Shown here: positions 48,565 to 59,045 of the stretch, piece by piece
How positions within the stretch are numbered: the stretch's first letter is position 1
How the letters are laid out: each line of letters opens with the position of its first letter
Made by a program: the position numbers and the translations under genes
Source: Bartonella sp. ML69XJBT
GTDB lineage: Bacteria > Pseudomonadota > Alphaproteobacteria > Rhizobiales > Rhizobiaceae
DNA length: 64,000 bases
Assembly: GCF_028618515.1 (NCBI RefSeq)
Contig: NZ_JAQITB010000004.1
Location: forward strand, 1-64,000
Reading direction: 5' to 3'
Notes under the pieces: generated by a model
What the model saw: only the letters and a program-made list of their open reading frames with translations
Databases searched by the model: none
Told to the model about the DNA's origin: nothing

Positions 48565-49060
48565 AATGTAATATCAATTTAAAGAACAATGTCTCACAAA
48601 TAGCGCAATAAAATTCACTAACCATCATCAGAATTGCTTCTTCAAAATAAAGATCGGATACCGATTGAGGAGATAATATTACAAGATTAACTCTCGCAAT
48701 CTAAAAGCCTATCGCCGCGCTGTTTTGACAATGGGTGATAAAGCAATAATGGATCTATTTGCGCACTCTCGTGAAGCACGCACACCCGTTGTGCCCGAAG
48801 CGGTAAGCAACAATAGCTATGCATACGAGTGTTTCAGCGATCTCGCGCACTGCCCCAGAGAAATGGCATCGGTTCCCGTGGACTCTGGTGCAGGATGCTG
48901 CACTCCAACCATCACTTCATAAGTATGATCTTGCTCAATTTGCCGAGCAATGCGATCCATCATAAGCACAGCTTCTTCAGGATAAAGACCAGAAGCGGAT
49001 TCAGTAGACAACATCACCGCATCGCTCTGTAAACATCAGAAACTTCTGCGCACATCAAAC
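48565..49060 (-). pseudogene. Layered partial copies of pyk
   Basis: Bases 48703-49055 repeat 49340-49710 of pyk (offset about 638 bp), including GCAATAATGG and CTCTCGTGAAGCACGCACAC, with frame damage. 48565-48690 is a second, much older copy of the CATCATAAGCACAGCTTCTT part, recognisable as CATCATCAGAATTGCTTCTT. Neither can be translated into more than fragments. Confidence 0.82.
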
Positions 49061-49130
49061 AGATGCCAAATAACATCTGCCCTCCAAAGTAAAACACTCT
49101 ACCCAAACATTTCTAATACCCCCCAACCTT

Positions 49131-50567
49131 TTAAACACCCTTTTTACCATCTTGAGAAACAACCGCAATACGCAAGAGATTTGTCGCACCAGGCGTACCA
49201 AGGGGAACGCCTGCGGTAACAAGAAAGCGGTCTCCACTTCTGCAAAAGCCTTCTTGAAAAGCAATCGCTGCTGCACGGTCAACCATATCCTCTAGATCCC
49301 GTGCATCTTCACTCACCACACAATGTAGCCCCCAAACCAAAGCCAATCGCCGCGCTGTTCCCACAATAGGTGACAAAGCAATAATGGGTCTACTTGGGCG
49401 CTCTCGTGAAGCACGCACACCCGTTGTGCCCGAAGCGGTATAAGCAACAATAGCTGCTAATGCGAGTGTTTCAGCGATTTGTCGCGCGGCCAAAGAAATG
49501 GCATCGGTTCCTGTTGACTGTGGTGCAGGATGCTGCGCTCCAACCATCACCTCATAAGTATGATCTTGCTCAATTTGCCGAGCAATGCGATCCATCATAA
49601 GCACAGCTTCTTCAGGATAAAGACCAGAAGCGGATTCAGCAGACAACATCACCGCATCGCTCCCCGCATAAACCGCTGTAGCAACATCAGAAACTTCTGC
49701 ACGTGTTGGAACAGGAGAGGAAATCATAGACTCAAGCATTTGTGTTGCCACCACCACGGGTTTTCCTGCTAAACGACAGGCTTTTATGAGTTGTATCTGC
49801 AATGCAGGAATCTTTTCCAAGGGCATTTCTACACCAAGATCTCCCCGTGCAATCATAATGCCATCACAAACATCAATAATTTTCTCTATGTGCTCCAAAG
49901 CTTGAGGTTTTTCGATTTTAGCCATCAAAGCCACTTTGCCTTTCGTCAACCGGCGCACCTCTATAATATCTTCTGGACGCTGGATAAAAGAAAGAGCGAT
50001 CCAATCCACAGGCTGTTGCAAAACAGCTTGAAGATCAGCCTTATCCTTTGACGTCACCGAACCAAAAGGCAAAATGGTATCCGGAAAACTGACACCTTTG
50101 CGATCAGAAATACGGGTTCCAGCAACCACACGGCATTCAACAAAATGGTCATTACATAACTGTGCACGTAGTTCCAACTTTCCATCATCAATCAACAGCC
50201 GATCCCCTGGTTTCACAGCAGCCAACACATCCTTATGGGGAAAATAAACACGCTGTCCATTCCCCAGCTCATCATGACTGTCTAATGTAAAACTTTGCCC
50301 AACACGCAACTCCTCTTGCCCTTTAGCAAAAGATCCAACACGCAATTTTGGTCCTTGAAGATCCACTAAAATACCAATGGGCCGGCGAACAATTTTTTCA
50401 ACCTCGCGTATGCGCTGAACCAAATCAGCCATTGTTTCACAGTCCGTATGGCTCATATTCAAACGAAAAACATCGGCTCCCGCCCTAAAAAGTTTTTCAA
50501 TCATTGCAAGAGAAAAAGAAGAAGGACCAAGAGTAGCAATAATTTTTACCTTACGTGCACGTTTCAC
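49131..50567 (-). CDS. pyk: Pyruvate kinase
   Basis: Pyk makes pyruvate and ATP from phosphoenolpyruvate. The 478-residue protein has KIIATLGPSS, the LVDLQGPKLRVG strand, the active-site MAKIEKPQALEHIEK and MIARGDLGVEMPLEKIP, then the switch AVYAGSDAVMLSAESASG. The start codon is GTG, with GAGG 9 bases upstream, and it overlaps the stop of the DUF1036 gene (GTGA). That overlap is typical of translational coupling. Confidence 0.96.
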   Translation of the reverse strand: MKRARKVKIIATLGPSSFSLAMIEKLFRAGADVFRLNMSHTDCETMADLVQRIREVEKIVRRPIGILVDLQGPKLRVGSFAKGQEELRVGQSFTLDSHDELGNGQRVYFPHKDVLAAVKPGDRLLIDDGKLELRAQLCNDHFVECRVVAGTRISDRKGVSFPDTILPFGSVTSKDKADLQAVLQQPVDWIALSFIQRPEDIIEVRRLTKGKVALMAKIEKPQALEHIEKIIDVCDGIMIARGDLGVEMPLEKIPALQIQLIKACRLAGKPVVVATQMLESMISSPVPTRAEVSDVATAVYAGSDAVMLSAESASGLYPEEAVLMMDRIARQIEQDHTYEVMVGAQHPAPQSTGTDAISLAARQIAETLALAAIVAYTASGTTGVRASRERPSRPIIALSPIVGTARRLALVWGLHCVVSEDARDLEDMVDRAAAIAFQEGFCRSGDRFLVTAGVPLGTPGATNLLRIAVVSQDGKKGV

Positions 50568-51130
50568 TGTGAAGAACCTCCTAAAAGCGAGGGGGGCTGT
50601 ACTACTGAATCACCCAACAAGGACTCTTCCGTCAACTGTACCATCCAACTGGTTTGATTACCCGTATCAATTTCCTTAAACTCCGCCTTTTGATAGCCTC
50701 GCGGAAAACAATCATGAACCCCCTGAATGGTAAATTGGCTATCTTGCACACACATCGTTATAGACCCTGCCCAGTTGCCTTTTTTCTGTGCACCCTCGGC
50801 ATAAAAATAATAAAACCGTGAAGAAAGTGGTCCCTCAATTAAGGTTTTACACTCTGTCACGGGAACCACCCACCACCCTTCACTCACCCAGCCTGAAAAT
50901 GTACGATAGCCAAGGGCAACACCAACGGACTGTTGGGTGGTATTACAAACTCTAAAATCAGCTCTTGCCAAACCAACAAACCAGCACGACAGCAGAATAC
51001 TCAAGAAAAAAACGCTCAGTTTTTTCCACAACCCCCATTCCTGTTTTTTGGCAACCACAAAACTTCCTTTATCATGTAAGCGATTAAAACAAAGCATACA
51101 GCCCTTATTCTTTTTCAAAAGCCTCATCAC
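50564..51130 (-). CDS. DUF1036 secreted protein
   Basis: The conserved DUF1036 core is FRVCNTTQQSVGVALGYRTF with GWWVVPVTECKTLIEG and FYYFYAEGA. A signal peptide (around 36-58, WKKLSVFFLSILLSCWFVGL) precedes it. The extra 35 residues at the N-terminus are unusual, so the start may lie further in, e.g. at a codon before KKQEWG. DUF1036 next to pyk is a constant pairing in Hyphomicrobiales. The function is unknown. Confidence 0.82.
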   Translation of the reverse strand: MMRLLKKNKGCMLCFNRLHDKGSFVVAKKQEWGLWKKLSVFFLSILLSCWFVGLARADFRVCNTTQQSVGVALGYRTFSGWVSEGWWVVPVTECKTLIEGPLSSRFYYFYAEGAQKKGNWAGSITMCVQDSQFTIQGVHDCFPRGYQKAEFKEIDTGNQTSWMVQLTEESLLGDSVVQPPSLLGGSSQ

Positions 51131-51341
51131 ATCTCTTACAAATCGATAGAGATATGTTTTTATCCTTTTTGGCTTCTTAATGCCTTTTTATCAATGCATA
51201 TCTTAAAAATTTTACAAAATATTTAAAGTCAATTTGTAAAAAAACGATGTAGCTTGATTGACCTCTTGTTTTTCAGGCTTTCTCAACAAAAAATTATCGC
51301 TAACAAAACAGCTTAAAACATAAAGTCCGGAGAAAAATGCA

Positions 51342-51599
51342 ATGAACACAGTGACCAATGAAACACACGCAATATCCGTAAACCAATTGCGCGCTTTTAT
51401 TGAGCGTATTGAACGATTAGAAGAAGAGAAAAAAACGATTTCTGATGATATTAAAGAGGTTTACGCCGAACTTAAAGGCTCTGGTTTTGATAGTAAAGCT
51501 GTGCGCAGCATTATACGGCTGCGTAAAAAAGAAGAGCATGAACGCATAGAAGAAGAAACCATCATCCAACTCTATAAAGATGCACTTGGGATGAGTTAA
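51342..51599 (+). CDS. gapR: GapR-type nucleoid protein (DUF2312)
   Basis: The 85-residue protein [20 protein letters not shown] and [20 protein letters not shown] belongs to DUF2312/UPF0335. Its Caulobacter member GapR binds overtwisted DNA ahead of replication and transcription forks. GGAG lies 9 bases before the ATG. It is divergent from the DUF1036-pyk pair. Confidence 0.92.
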   Translation: MNTVTNETHAISVNQLRAFIERIERLEEEKKTISDDIKEVYAELKGSGFDSKAVRSIIRLRKKEEHERIEEETIIQLYKDALGMS

Positions 51600-52924
51600 C
51601 GCCATTCATCACAAGAATGGCATCAGATATTTTCTCAATATGACAGAGAAAAGGAATCACACACCTCAATTTCTTGTCAGAAATGAGCGGTGCATAGAGC
51701 TTATAACGATAATATCAACGACATGTTGGATTTTTCGCCTCTGATACAAAACAGCGCGCTACAAAAAATGCTAGAAAATGGCCACCACAAAATACTCTTG
51801 TGTTCCTAATTTGCGCACTTGTTTTAAAGAGGAGTTTCTCAATGCACCGCCCCTATTTCACAACAGGACCCATAAAGGACATCACGATCAGAATATGACA
51901 AACCAATCACTACGCACACCATCAGACTCTTCCCTCCCCAATGTTGCGGATACCCTTGGCACCTGAAAACATTCATCAACCAAGCCCCCTTATCTTCAAT
52001 CACTTTCACCCCACATGCCAATCCCGGTTGTAAGCAGCAAGAAAATGATTTGGCATGATTTATCATAAACAAATTTGCAATCAGAAAATCCTACCATATT
52101 CGAGATTCTTCTTGAAGATCAGAAATAATAAATGACCGTTATAAATCAATGCATCACTTATTGATGAATGGTTGTTTGAGAAAATATAACATCTCTTGTA
52201 CGAAAAAATCTTCTCCTCTCTCACTCCGTTATAAGGAGAGAGAATCAAAGAAACCGATGAGTGAAAACACCAAAAACTATGCACTGATTGTAAACCATAC
52301 CCTCTTTTGCACAAAGCAAATGGCAAAAAAGTTATTCAATCTCTCATCGTCAAAAATGGGCTGAGAAATGGATTGACAAACTTCCCATAATTGCACACAC
52401 GCAAAAAGGATATAATCAAAAAGCAGAAGGTCATTGAACGAAAAGAGCACTATCATAGAAAGGAAAAAAGACGCAACCCTCACACCACCAACGCAGAAAT
52501 GTGCATCAAATCAGTCAGGGTTTCAGGATTGCAAATTTGCACACAGCCGCACCCATTGCCTCCTATGATTTGCCAAGTATTTTTGGAAAGGACAAAAATC
52601 TATACATCCTTCATAAGCGTAAAGAACGCATCAATGATAAAGAATAAGCTTTGGGCTTTAGAGTAAGCGAAAACGCTTTTATGCAAAGGAGAAATTTAAA
52701 AGAGATAAATCAATGTAACAAAGCATAACAATCAATTGCAAAATAAGCTCTGAATCGGTAACTTTTCCCCCATCATTCCACACCTTGCTGCAAAATTTAT
52801 CACATGTGATAAAGCCCACAATCAACATCCCACCCTTTACAATGAATTTCAGCTCCAAAATAAGCCATGTGAAAAATGACATTAAGAAACAGACAGACTC
52901 GCACATTTTTATGGGAAAAAAGCT
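51600..52924. other. Long spacer, probably decayed coding DNA
   Basis: Thirteen hundred bases without a gene I can support. Short open stretches (for example at 52257-52364, MSENTKNYALIVNHTLFCTK) have no ribosome-binding site or family. Codon-like composition in places suggests old gene remains. Confidence 0.4.
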
Positions 52925-53494
52925 ATGGCAATCACAACAAAACGCACAATTTCCACCTTAATTGGTCCAGAAGATGCAGCCGAACTGTCCTGCTATTACC
53001 TGCGCAATGAGAATCATCTCCGCCCCTTTGAACCAGTAAGATCTGCTGATTATAACACCCTAACAGCTTAGGAAACACGCGCAAAGGCTTTTGCTCATGA
53101 GAATGCACAAGGACAAGCATATCGATATGCCACACGATTGAAAAATGACCCTACAATCATTGCCACCGTGAATTTTACCAATGTGGTTCGTGGTGTTTTT
53201 CAAGCCTGTCATCTTGGTTTTTCTGTTGACGAAAAACAGCAAGGAAAAGGTCTCATGTTCGAGATTTTATCTACTCTGATACCCCATATCTTTGCTGTTT
53301 ATCATCTCCATCGCATGATGGCAAACTATATGCCTGAAAATACCAAAAGCGGAAATTTATTGAAGCGCCTTGATTTTGAGCAAGAAGGCTATGCGAGAGA
53401 TTATCTGATGATTTCTGGCAAATGGAGAGATCATATTCTCACCTCTCGAATTCATGATCCTCAGAGCCCAAGAAATCAGTATAAAGCTTTATAA
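52925..53494 (+). pseudogene. RimJ/RimL-type GNAT acetyltransferase with an amber codon
   Basis: From the ATG at 52925 the frame runs through LRNENHLRPFEPVRSADYNT, meets TAG at codon 49 (53069-53071), and continues to the end with TVNFTNVVRGVFQACHLGFS, EKQQGKGLMFEILSTLIPHI, HRIMANYMP-like HRMMANYMPENTKSGNLLKR and ARDYLMISGKWRDHIL. This is a complete RimJ-like alanine acetyltransferase, apart from one stop where relatives have tryptophan (TGG to TAG). A shorter product from a start inside the gene would lack the acetyl-CoA fold's first strands. Confidence 0.85.
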
Positions 53495-53756
53495 GGTATT
53501 TTCACCAGATGTGAAAAGAGTATCATATCAAGCCTTACAAAATGATGAAAATGTTCCTTTTTCACTATCTTCACATAACAGGACACATATTGATTTATAA
53601 TGATAATTTAGCGTTATTCATATTGAATGAGACCCTCGAATATCGTAAGATTCTCTCATTTCAAACCTGTCTATCTTGAATCAATCAAAACCACTCGCTT
53701 GCACGTCAAAAGCGGGACTGGTGTGTGGGTAAAAATTGTATAAGAAAGAACTAAAA
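53495..53756. other. Spacer between the acetyltransferase and the integrase scar
   Basis: No gene; AT-rich. I see no attachment-site duplication or tRNA. Confidence 0.3.
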
Positions 53757-54012
53757 ATGGCTCTTCTGAACCGTCTTAGGTGCCAAGGGCTGTCGCAACA
53801 TTGGGAGCTGGCAAAGTGAATCATGATGCCGGCTTGCTTCTTCACAAGCGTAAAAATAGCAGTGCTCAATGGCTTTACCGTTATACCCTTCACGGACGCT
53901 GTCGTGAAATGGGCTTGGGGGCATTGTGAAATGTCTCTTTAAAAAAAGCCCGTGAATGTGCAAATCAATGGCGTTCTGTTTTGCATGAGGGCTGTGCCCC
54001 CATTAAAGTGCA
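53757..54012 (+). pseudogene. Phage-type tyrosine integrase, N-terminal fragment
   Basis: Frames from 53757 give MALLNRLRCQGLSQ, then KVNHDAGLLLHKRKNSSAQW, LYRYTLHGRCREMGLGAL, a stop, and NVSLKKARECANQWRSVLHE with GCAPIKV. This is the N-terminal DUF4102 arm-binding domain of P4-like integrases (GLYL...W-x-YRY...G-R-x-x-MGLG...SL-x-x-AR). The catalytic domain is absent, and a frameshift and a stop break the rest. It marks a lost or decayed integrative element. Confidence 0.8.
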
Positions 54013-54165
54013 ATCTCCCATTACTCCTCTTTCATGCGTAACTCTTTTTCCTCTCCAATATGCACACGCATTCCATACAGAATGGAGCAAAACAGAGAGG
54101 AAATGAAAAAGAAGCGATCATCCAAATCCATAAAAAGCTTCTTGAAAGAATTAACGCTAAAGCGT

Positions 54166-56025
54166 TTATAACTTTCCACATTCACTGTCTTCGCGCAATA
54201 ATTCAAGTTCTAACCATTCCTCTTCTTTGTCAGCACAATTCTTTTTTTTCTCTTCCAGAGCTATGGATAAACGCTCGAAACGCTCTTTATCCTTGCCATA
54301 GAGCGCTGGATCAGAGAGTTCTTGTTCAATTTTTTTGATTTCATCCTGCAAAGCAGCGATTTGTTCAGGCAATTTTTCCAGAGCATAAACCTGCTTATAA
54401 GACAGCTTGCGTGGCTTTATTTTCTCCCGCCCCCTAAAGTCATGATCTTTTGAAATGAGATTTTCATTCGCCCATCCACGCGGATTTGCAGATGCTTTAC
54501 GTTTTGATAACTCTTTATTTTTGCGCTCTAACGATACAGCGTTCTTATTTTGCGCTATCATATCGCTATAACCGCCAGCATACAAAATCCAATGCCCATC
54601 TCCTTGGGGCGCCAACATATGAGTCACCGTGCGATCTAAAAAGTCCCGATCATGGCTCACCAACAAAACTGTTCCAGCAAAATCGGCAATAAATTCCTGC
54701 AACAAATCCAAGGTCTCCATATCCAAATCATTGGTGGGTTCATCAAGAATCAAAAAATTTGCCGGACGCGATAGCAACCGAGCCAGCATAAGGCGCGCTC
54801 TTTCTCCCCCTGAAAATTCTTTGAGTGGTGTACGTGCTTGTTCAGGTAAAAACAAAAAATCCTTCATATAAGAAACCACATGGCGCTCTTGGCCATTGAT
54901 CACAAGAGTCTCTCCTCTCCCCCCCGTGAGATAATGCGCTAATGTTTCTTCTTCATTGAGAATACGCTGTTGATCAAGAAATGCCATGGAAAGATTATAT
55001 CCATGCCTCACCATACCACTATCAACGGCTTCTTGCCCAATGAGGGTAGAAAGCAATGTTGTCTTGCCAATACCATTGGGACCAACCAAGCCGATACGAT
55101 CACCACGCTGAATGCGTAAAGAAAAATCTTTGACAATAACGCGCTCCCCATAAGATTTTGAAATTTTCTTTGCTTCAAGGACCAATTGACCAGAATGAGA
55201 ACTTTTAGCAGCAGTCAAAAGCGCAGTTCCTGGTTGCCCTTTATAGGTTTTGTGAAGTTTTCGCAGCTCTTTTAATTCCCCCAACCGACGTACATTGCGT
55301 TTACGCCGTGCGCTCACCCCATAGCGCAACCATTGTTCTTCACGTGCAATCTGTCGTCCTAATTTATGTTGCTCTAGAGCCTCCTCTTGCAACGCCTTAT
55401 CACGCCAATTCTCAAATTCCGAAAAACGCTTTTCCAATCTTTTTGTACTACCTCGATCAAGCCAGAGGGTTGAACGCGTGACATTTTCCAAAAAACGCCG
55501 ATCATGGGAAATCACCACAATGGCTGAAGACAAAGAACATAAAGTCCTTTCTAACCATTCAATGGTTGGCAAATCGAGGTGATTGGTTGGTTCATCTAAC
55601 AGAAGAATATCTGGTTTTGCGGCAAGAGCACGCAACAAAGAGACACGCCGCTTTTCCCCCCCAGAAAGGGTCTCCAATTTTTCACTTCCTGAAAAACCTA
55701 GATTATCGCGAAGTGTATTTATCCATGGTACATCAGGGGTCTGATCTAACCCCGCTTCTACAAAGCCATGAATATCCTCAAATCCCGCACAATCGGGATT
55801 TTGTGAAACATACCGTATCGTGACTCGAGGGTGGCGAAAAATTTCCCCACCACTCGGCTCAATTATTCCTGCGGCAATTTTTAACAGCGTTGATTTTCCA
55901 CAACCATTACGCCCCACCAGCGCGATACGAGCCCCTTGCTCAACCGATAAGCAAGCTTGGTTGAGCAAGGGGGTTGTTCCAAAGGTTAGAAAAATGCGGT
56001 CAAGCCGCAAGAGCGGCAACACCAT
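54166..56025 (-). CDS. ABC-F family ATPase (Uup-like)
   Basis: The protein has two ABC domains without membrane segments. First: GRNGCGKST, LSGGEKRRVSLLRAL and LLLDEPTNHLDL. Second: GPNGIGKTT, FSGGERARLMLARLL and LILDEPTNDLDM. The C-terminal 70 residues form a charged coiled coil, as in Uup. ABC-F proteins act on stalled ribosomes or affect precise transposon excision (Uup). The ATG overlaps the stop of the upstream lipoprotein gene (TAATG), so translation is probably coupled. Confidence 0.9.
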   Translation of the reverse strand: MVLPLLRLDRIFLTFGTTPLLNQACLSVEQGARIALVGRNGCGKSTLLKIAAGIIEPSGGEIFRHPRVTIRYVSQNPDCAGFEDIHGFVEAGLDQTPDVPWINTLRDNLGFSGSEKLETLSGGEKRRVSLLRALAAKPDILLLDEPTNHLDLPTIEWLERTLCSLSSAIVVISHDRRFLENVTRSTLWLDRGSTKRLEKRFSEFENWRDKALQEEALEQHKLGRQIAREEQWLRYGVSARRKRNVRRLGELKELRKLHKTYKGQPGTALLTAAKSSHSGQLVLEAKKISKSYGERVIVKDFSLRIQRGDRIGLVGPNGIGKTTLLSTLIGQEAVDSGMVRHGYNLSMAFLDQQRILNEEETLAHYLTGGRGETLVINGQERHVVSYMKDFLFLPEQARTPLKEFSGGERARLMLARLLSRPANFLILDEPTNDLDMETLDLLQEFIADFAGTVLLVSHDRDFLDRTVTHMLAPQGDGHWILYAGGYSDMIAQNKNAVSLERKNKELSKRKASANPRGWANENLISKDHDFRGREKIKPRKLSYKQVYALEKLPEQIAALQDEIKKIEQELSDPALYGKDKERFERLSIALEEKKKNCADKEEEWLELELLREDSECGKL

Positions 56026-56444
56026 TAACGAACGCGGCGTGGACAAGGTGCCTTATACATCACACCTCTTCCATCCCGATAAGTGCACAATTGTGGTGTT
56101 TTTTGTGTATGCATTTTTTGTGCACAAGGTGCTTTGTAATAGTGTCCTTTATGCCCACGATAAGTGCACATTGCTGTTGACTGATGAATAACAATCTGTC
56201 CTTCTCGTCTTTGTTCTCTTTTCTGATTGACAGCAGCACCTGTTACTGTTCCAGCAATAGCACCAAATGCGGCACCAGTCAGTGCGGCACCAGGAGTACT
56301 TCCAGCAATTGCAGTTCCCGCCAAAGCACCTATTGCTGCTCCTCCCACACCGTAACGTGCAACACGCTGATCATTTGTAGTACAAGCTACAGTACTTAAG
56401 CCAATGGCTGAAATAACTGCCACTTTCAAAAATGATTTTAACAT
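56025..56444 (-). CDS. Glycine-zipper outer-membrane lipoprotein
   Basis: I start at MLKSFLKVAVISAIG; the lipobox STVAC puts the lipidated cysteine near residue 21. Next comes a glycine-zipper (GVGGAAIGALAGTAIAGSTP and GAALTGAAFGAIAGTVTGAA), as in 17-kDa surface antigens, and then a tail with two repeats CTYRGHKGHYYKAPC and CTYRDGRGVMYKAPC. The cysteine-bracketed repeats may bind a ligand or form disulphides. Confidence 0.82.
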   Translation of the reverse strand: MLKSFLKVAVISAIGLSTVACTTNDQRVARYGVGGAAIGALAGTAIAGSTPGAALTGAAFGAIAGTVTGAAVNQKREQRREGQIVIHQSTAMCTYRGHKGHYYKAPCAQKMHTQKTPQLCTYRDGRGVMYKAPCPRRVR

Positions 56445-56542
56445 ATTAAAACCTCTCCTTAAATTAATACATAAATATATCATTCATGCCAGCACTTCAT
56501 CGCTTGCCCCCCTCTGCCTTAATAAAATATACCGGAAGAGCT

Positions 56543-57178
56543 TTATGGAATAGGTACAGACGCCAACAATATAGCTTTTCCAGAACCTAAATGGCAAGAA
56601 AAGGTTCCACAAATACGGTTAGAAAGTGTCAAAGACGACCCAAATGACACATTTTTGTCACAAAGTGGCCATTTCACCCCTGAAAGCGTCAAGCCTTGTA
56701 AATCAGAAAAACCGATAATACTAAACAAACATCCATCGGGGAGATCATATGAAAAAGTCTTTGGTAAGACCGGCCATCCTTCTTCACAACCGCTTGTCAA
56801 CAACACTGTAATACCTTTTTCTGCCATCATCAGTGCTTGCACCATATGAGAAAGACTATGATCACTCCGTTCCCCTCCCAAGGCACCACACAAAATAAGG
56901 TGTTTGGCACCTTTTTGCAGAGCTCTCTCACATGCCAGAGCACTATCGGTCATATCTTTATCAGAGGGAAAAATCTCACGGGGCACATGAATATAGCTGT
57001 TGATTAAAGTTTGATCTGATGAATCGAAATCTCCCACCCACAACTCAGGCATCACACCAAGTGCAGCAGCATGACGCATTCCCCCATCTGCAGCAATCAC
57101 GCGACTGTTGTGAATTTGCGTGAGCAACCGATCGGTGATACAAACATCTCCATTTAACAATATTGTAAATGTTGTCAT
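56543..57178 (-). CDS. Thiamine pyrophosphokinase
   Basis: The 211-residue protein has the family pattern VIAADGGMRHAAALGVMPEL, WVGDFDSS, FPSDKDMTDSALACE and LGGERSDHSLSHM. It makes thiamine diphosphate, the cofactor of the transketolase encoded nearby. The C-terminal beta-domain begins near residue 140. Confidence 0.92.
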   Translation of the reverse strand: MTTFTILLNGDVCITDRLLTQIHNSRVIAADGGMRHAAALGVMPELWVGDFDSSDQTLINSYIHVPREIFPSDKDMTDSALACERALQKGAKHLILCGALGGERSDHSLSHMVQALMMAEKGITVLLTSGCEEGWPVLPKTFSYDLPDGCLFSIIGFSDLQGLTLSGVKWPLCDKNVSFGSSLTLSNRICGTFSCHLGSGKAILLASVPIP

Positions 57179-57439
57179 ACTATACTCTGCCTTCCGTAAT
57201 TTTTTCTCGTATCTTTTATCAAAAAGACCCGTTTCTTATGGACAATAACCGTGCTATAGCCAAAAGAATCCTTATCAAAAAGCTCCTTCCCCAAAAGCTT
57301 CTTCCCCAAAAGCTTCTTCTTACTAAAAAAAACATATACAAAGAGACCAATGAAATTTGCCACAATTCACCCTAAAAACACAGTGTATAAGAATCAACAA
57401 CACCAAATTTTTCAACGAAATATTCCCTTTCGTACCAGA

Positions 57440-58882
57440 ATGTACAGAGCACCTTTCATAAGCCTTACGCTTCTCCTTTCTGCTTGTCATATGCATCTCT
57501 CTCCCAATGATATGCTTTCTTCAGATTCTTCTGGAACAGTCAAACATGCCAGCAAGCACAATATTTATGTCACATTAAGCGCTCTACAACACCCCCGTAT
57601 TTTGCAAAAATATGGCGGTACCTATTATAACGCAAAACTTGAACGTCTATTAGCGAAGATTGTGCACGAACTAGCTAGCGTGTCACACAATCCTCAGCAA
57701 CACTATTCTGTAACAATCTTAAATTCAGAAAGCATCAATGCATTTGCCCAACCCAATGGCTCTATTTACATCACCCGTGGCATGCTTGCCTTAGCCAATG
57801 ATTCTTCAGAAGTTGCAGCAATTTTAGCCCATGAAATAGCCCATATTACCGCTAATCATGGCATTTTACGGCTGAAAAAAGAAGCGGAATTGAAGGCAAC
57901 AAATCATCTCTCCTCACACCTTTTCCCTCATGAAACAAGCAAGCTTCATAATCCTATACAAAACAAGCAACAACTGGCACAATTTTCACGCAATCAAGAA
58001 CTAGAAGCTGATTCCATTGCCTTAGAAATGCTCAAAAAAGCAGGATATGATCCGTTTGCCTCCCTACGCTTTCTCCAATCAATGGAAGCCTATAGAGTTT
58101 TCCGTAATATCTTGAGTACAGCAAAAACTTCCTCGGACTTTCTAGCAAACCACCCAACCACTCCACAACGGATTCGCCTTGTCAAAGAAAAGGCGCGTAA
58201 AATCACGACAGCGAACATAGGAAAGAGGGACCGTGCTTCTTTTCTCAAAAGCATTGATGGCATGATTTTTACTGGAAGCTTTCCTACAGGTTTTGTAAGA
58301 GACAACCAATTTATTCACCAGCAACTGCGTGTCACTTTTGGTGTGCCTAACAATTTTACCATAGAGAATTCAGCCCATACTGTTTGGGCCAGTGGACCAG
58401 ACAATATTGCCATTCGTTTTGATGCTATACCGCGCCCCTTTGCACTCTCTGCAAGTGAATATTTAAAAAGCGGATGGATTATAGGATTGGACGAATCATC
58501 CGTGCACCCCATTACAATTCAAGGACACCTTGGAGCACAAGCTCGAGCAGTCAATGCACATTGGCAATTTGATGTGGTCGTCATTTTTTTCAAAAATCAC
58601 GCTTTTCGTTTTTTAACCGCCGCCCCACATCATTCTCAACATTTTGAAGAGATTGCCACAAAAACGATACAAAGTTTTCACTCACTTTCATCATCACAGT
58701 TTAAGGAGCTGAAACCCTTGAGAATCCGTGTTGTACGCGTTCAGCAGGGAGAGAGTGTTGCAAATCTTGCCAATAAAATGCAAACAGCAACGCATAAAGA
58801 AACACTCTTTCGCATTCTCAATGCACTCTCGCCCACGCAAACTTTACGAGCAGGCACAGATGTTAAAATCATCACGGAATAA
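57440..58882 (+). CDS. M48 family metalloprotease lipoprotein (BepA/LoiP-like)
   Basis: The zinc site HEIAHITANHG, with the downstream glutamate in NQELEADSIALEML, defines an M48 peptidase. From the ATG used here the protein starts MYRAPFISLTLLLSACHMHL, a lipoprotein signal with LSAC. An upstream in-frame ATG at 57350 would add 30 residues. The C-terminal 50 residues resemble a LysM-like peptidoglycan-binding end (VVRVQQGESVANLANKMQ). It probably works in outer-membrane protein quality control. Confidence 0.88.
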   Translation: MYRAPFISLTLLLSACHMHLSPNDMLSSDSSGTVKHASKHNIYVTLSALQHPRILQKYGGTYYNAKLERLLAKIVHELASVSHNPQQHYSVTILNSESINAFAQPNGSIYITRGMLALANDSSEVAAILAHEIAHITANHGILRLKKEAELKATNHLSSHLFPHETSKLHNPIQNKQQLAQFSRNQELEADSIALEMLKKAGYDPFASLRFLQSMEAYRVFRNILSTAKTSSDFLANHPTTPQRIRLVKEKARKITTANIGKRDRASFLKSIDGMIFTGSFPTGFVRDNQFIHQQLRVTFGVPNNFTIENSAHTVWASGPDNIAIRFDAIPRPFALSASEYLKSGWIIGLDESSVHPITIQGHLGAQARAVNAHWQFDVVVIFFKNHAFRFLTAAPHHSQHFEEIATKTIQSFHSLSSSQFKELKPLRIRVVRVQQGESVANLANKMQTATHKETLFRILNALSPTQTLRAGTDVKIITE

Positions 58883-59045
58883 GGAGAGCTTTTTTATTTT
58901 TTGCACTTCTTCTTTCCTCCTACCCTCTTTCCCCTGGACTCTAAAGCATTCACAATCCCAAACCGATTGGCTTTTGTAACCAATAATAGTTTCTCACATG
59001 CCTCATAGCCACTAGCGAATTAACCTCTCAAGACTCCTCTAATGC

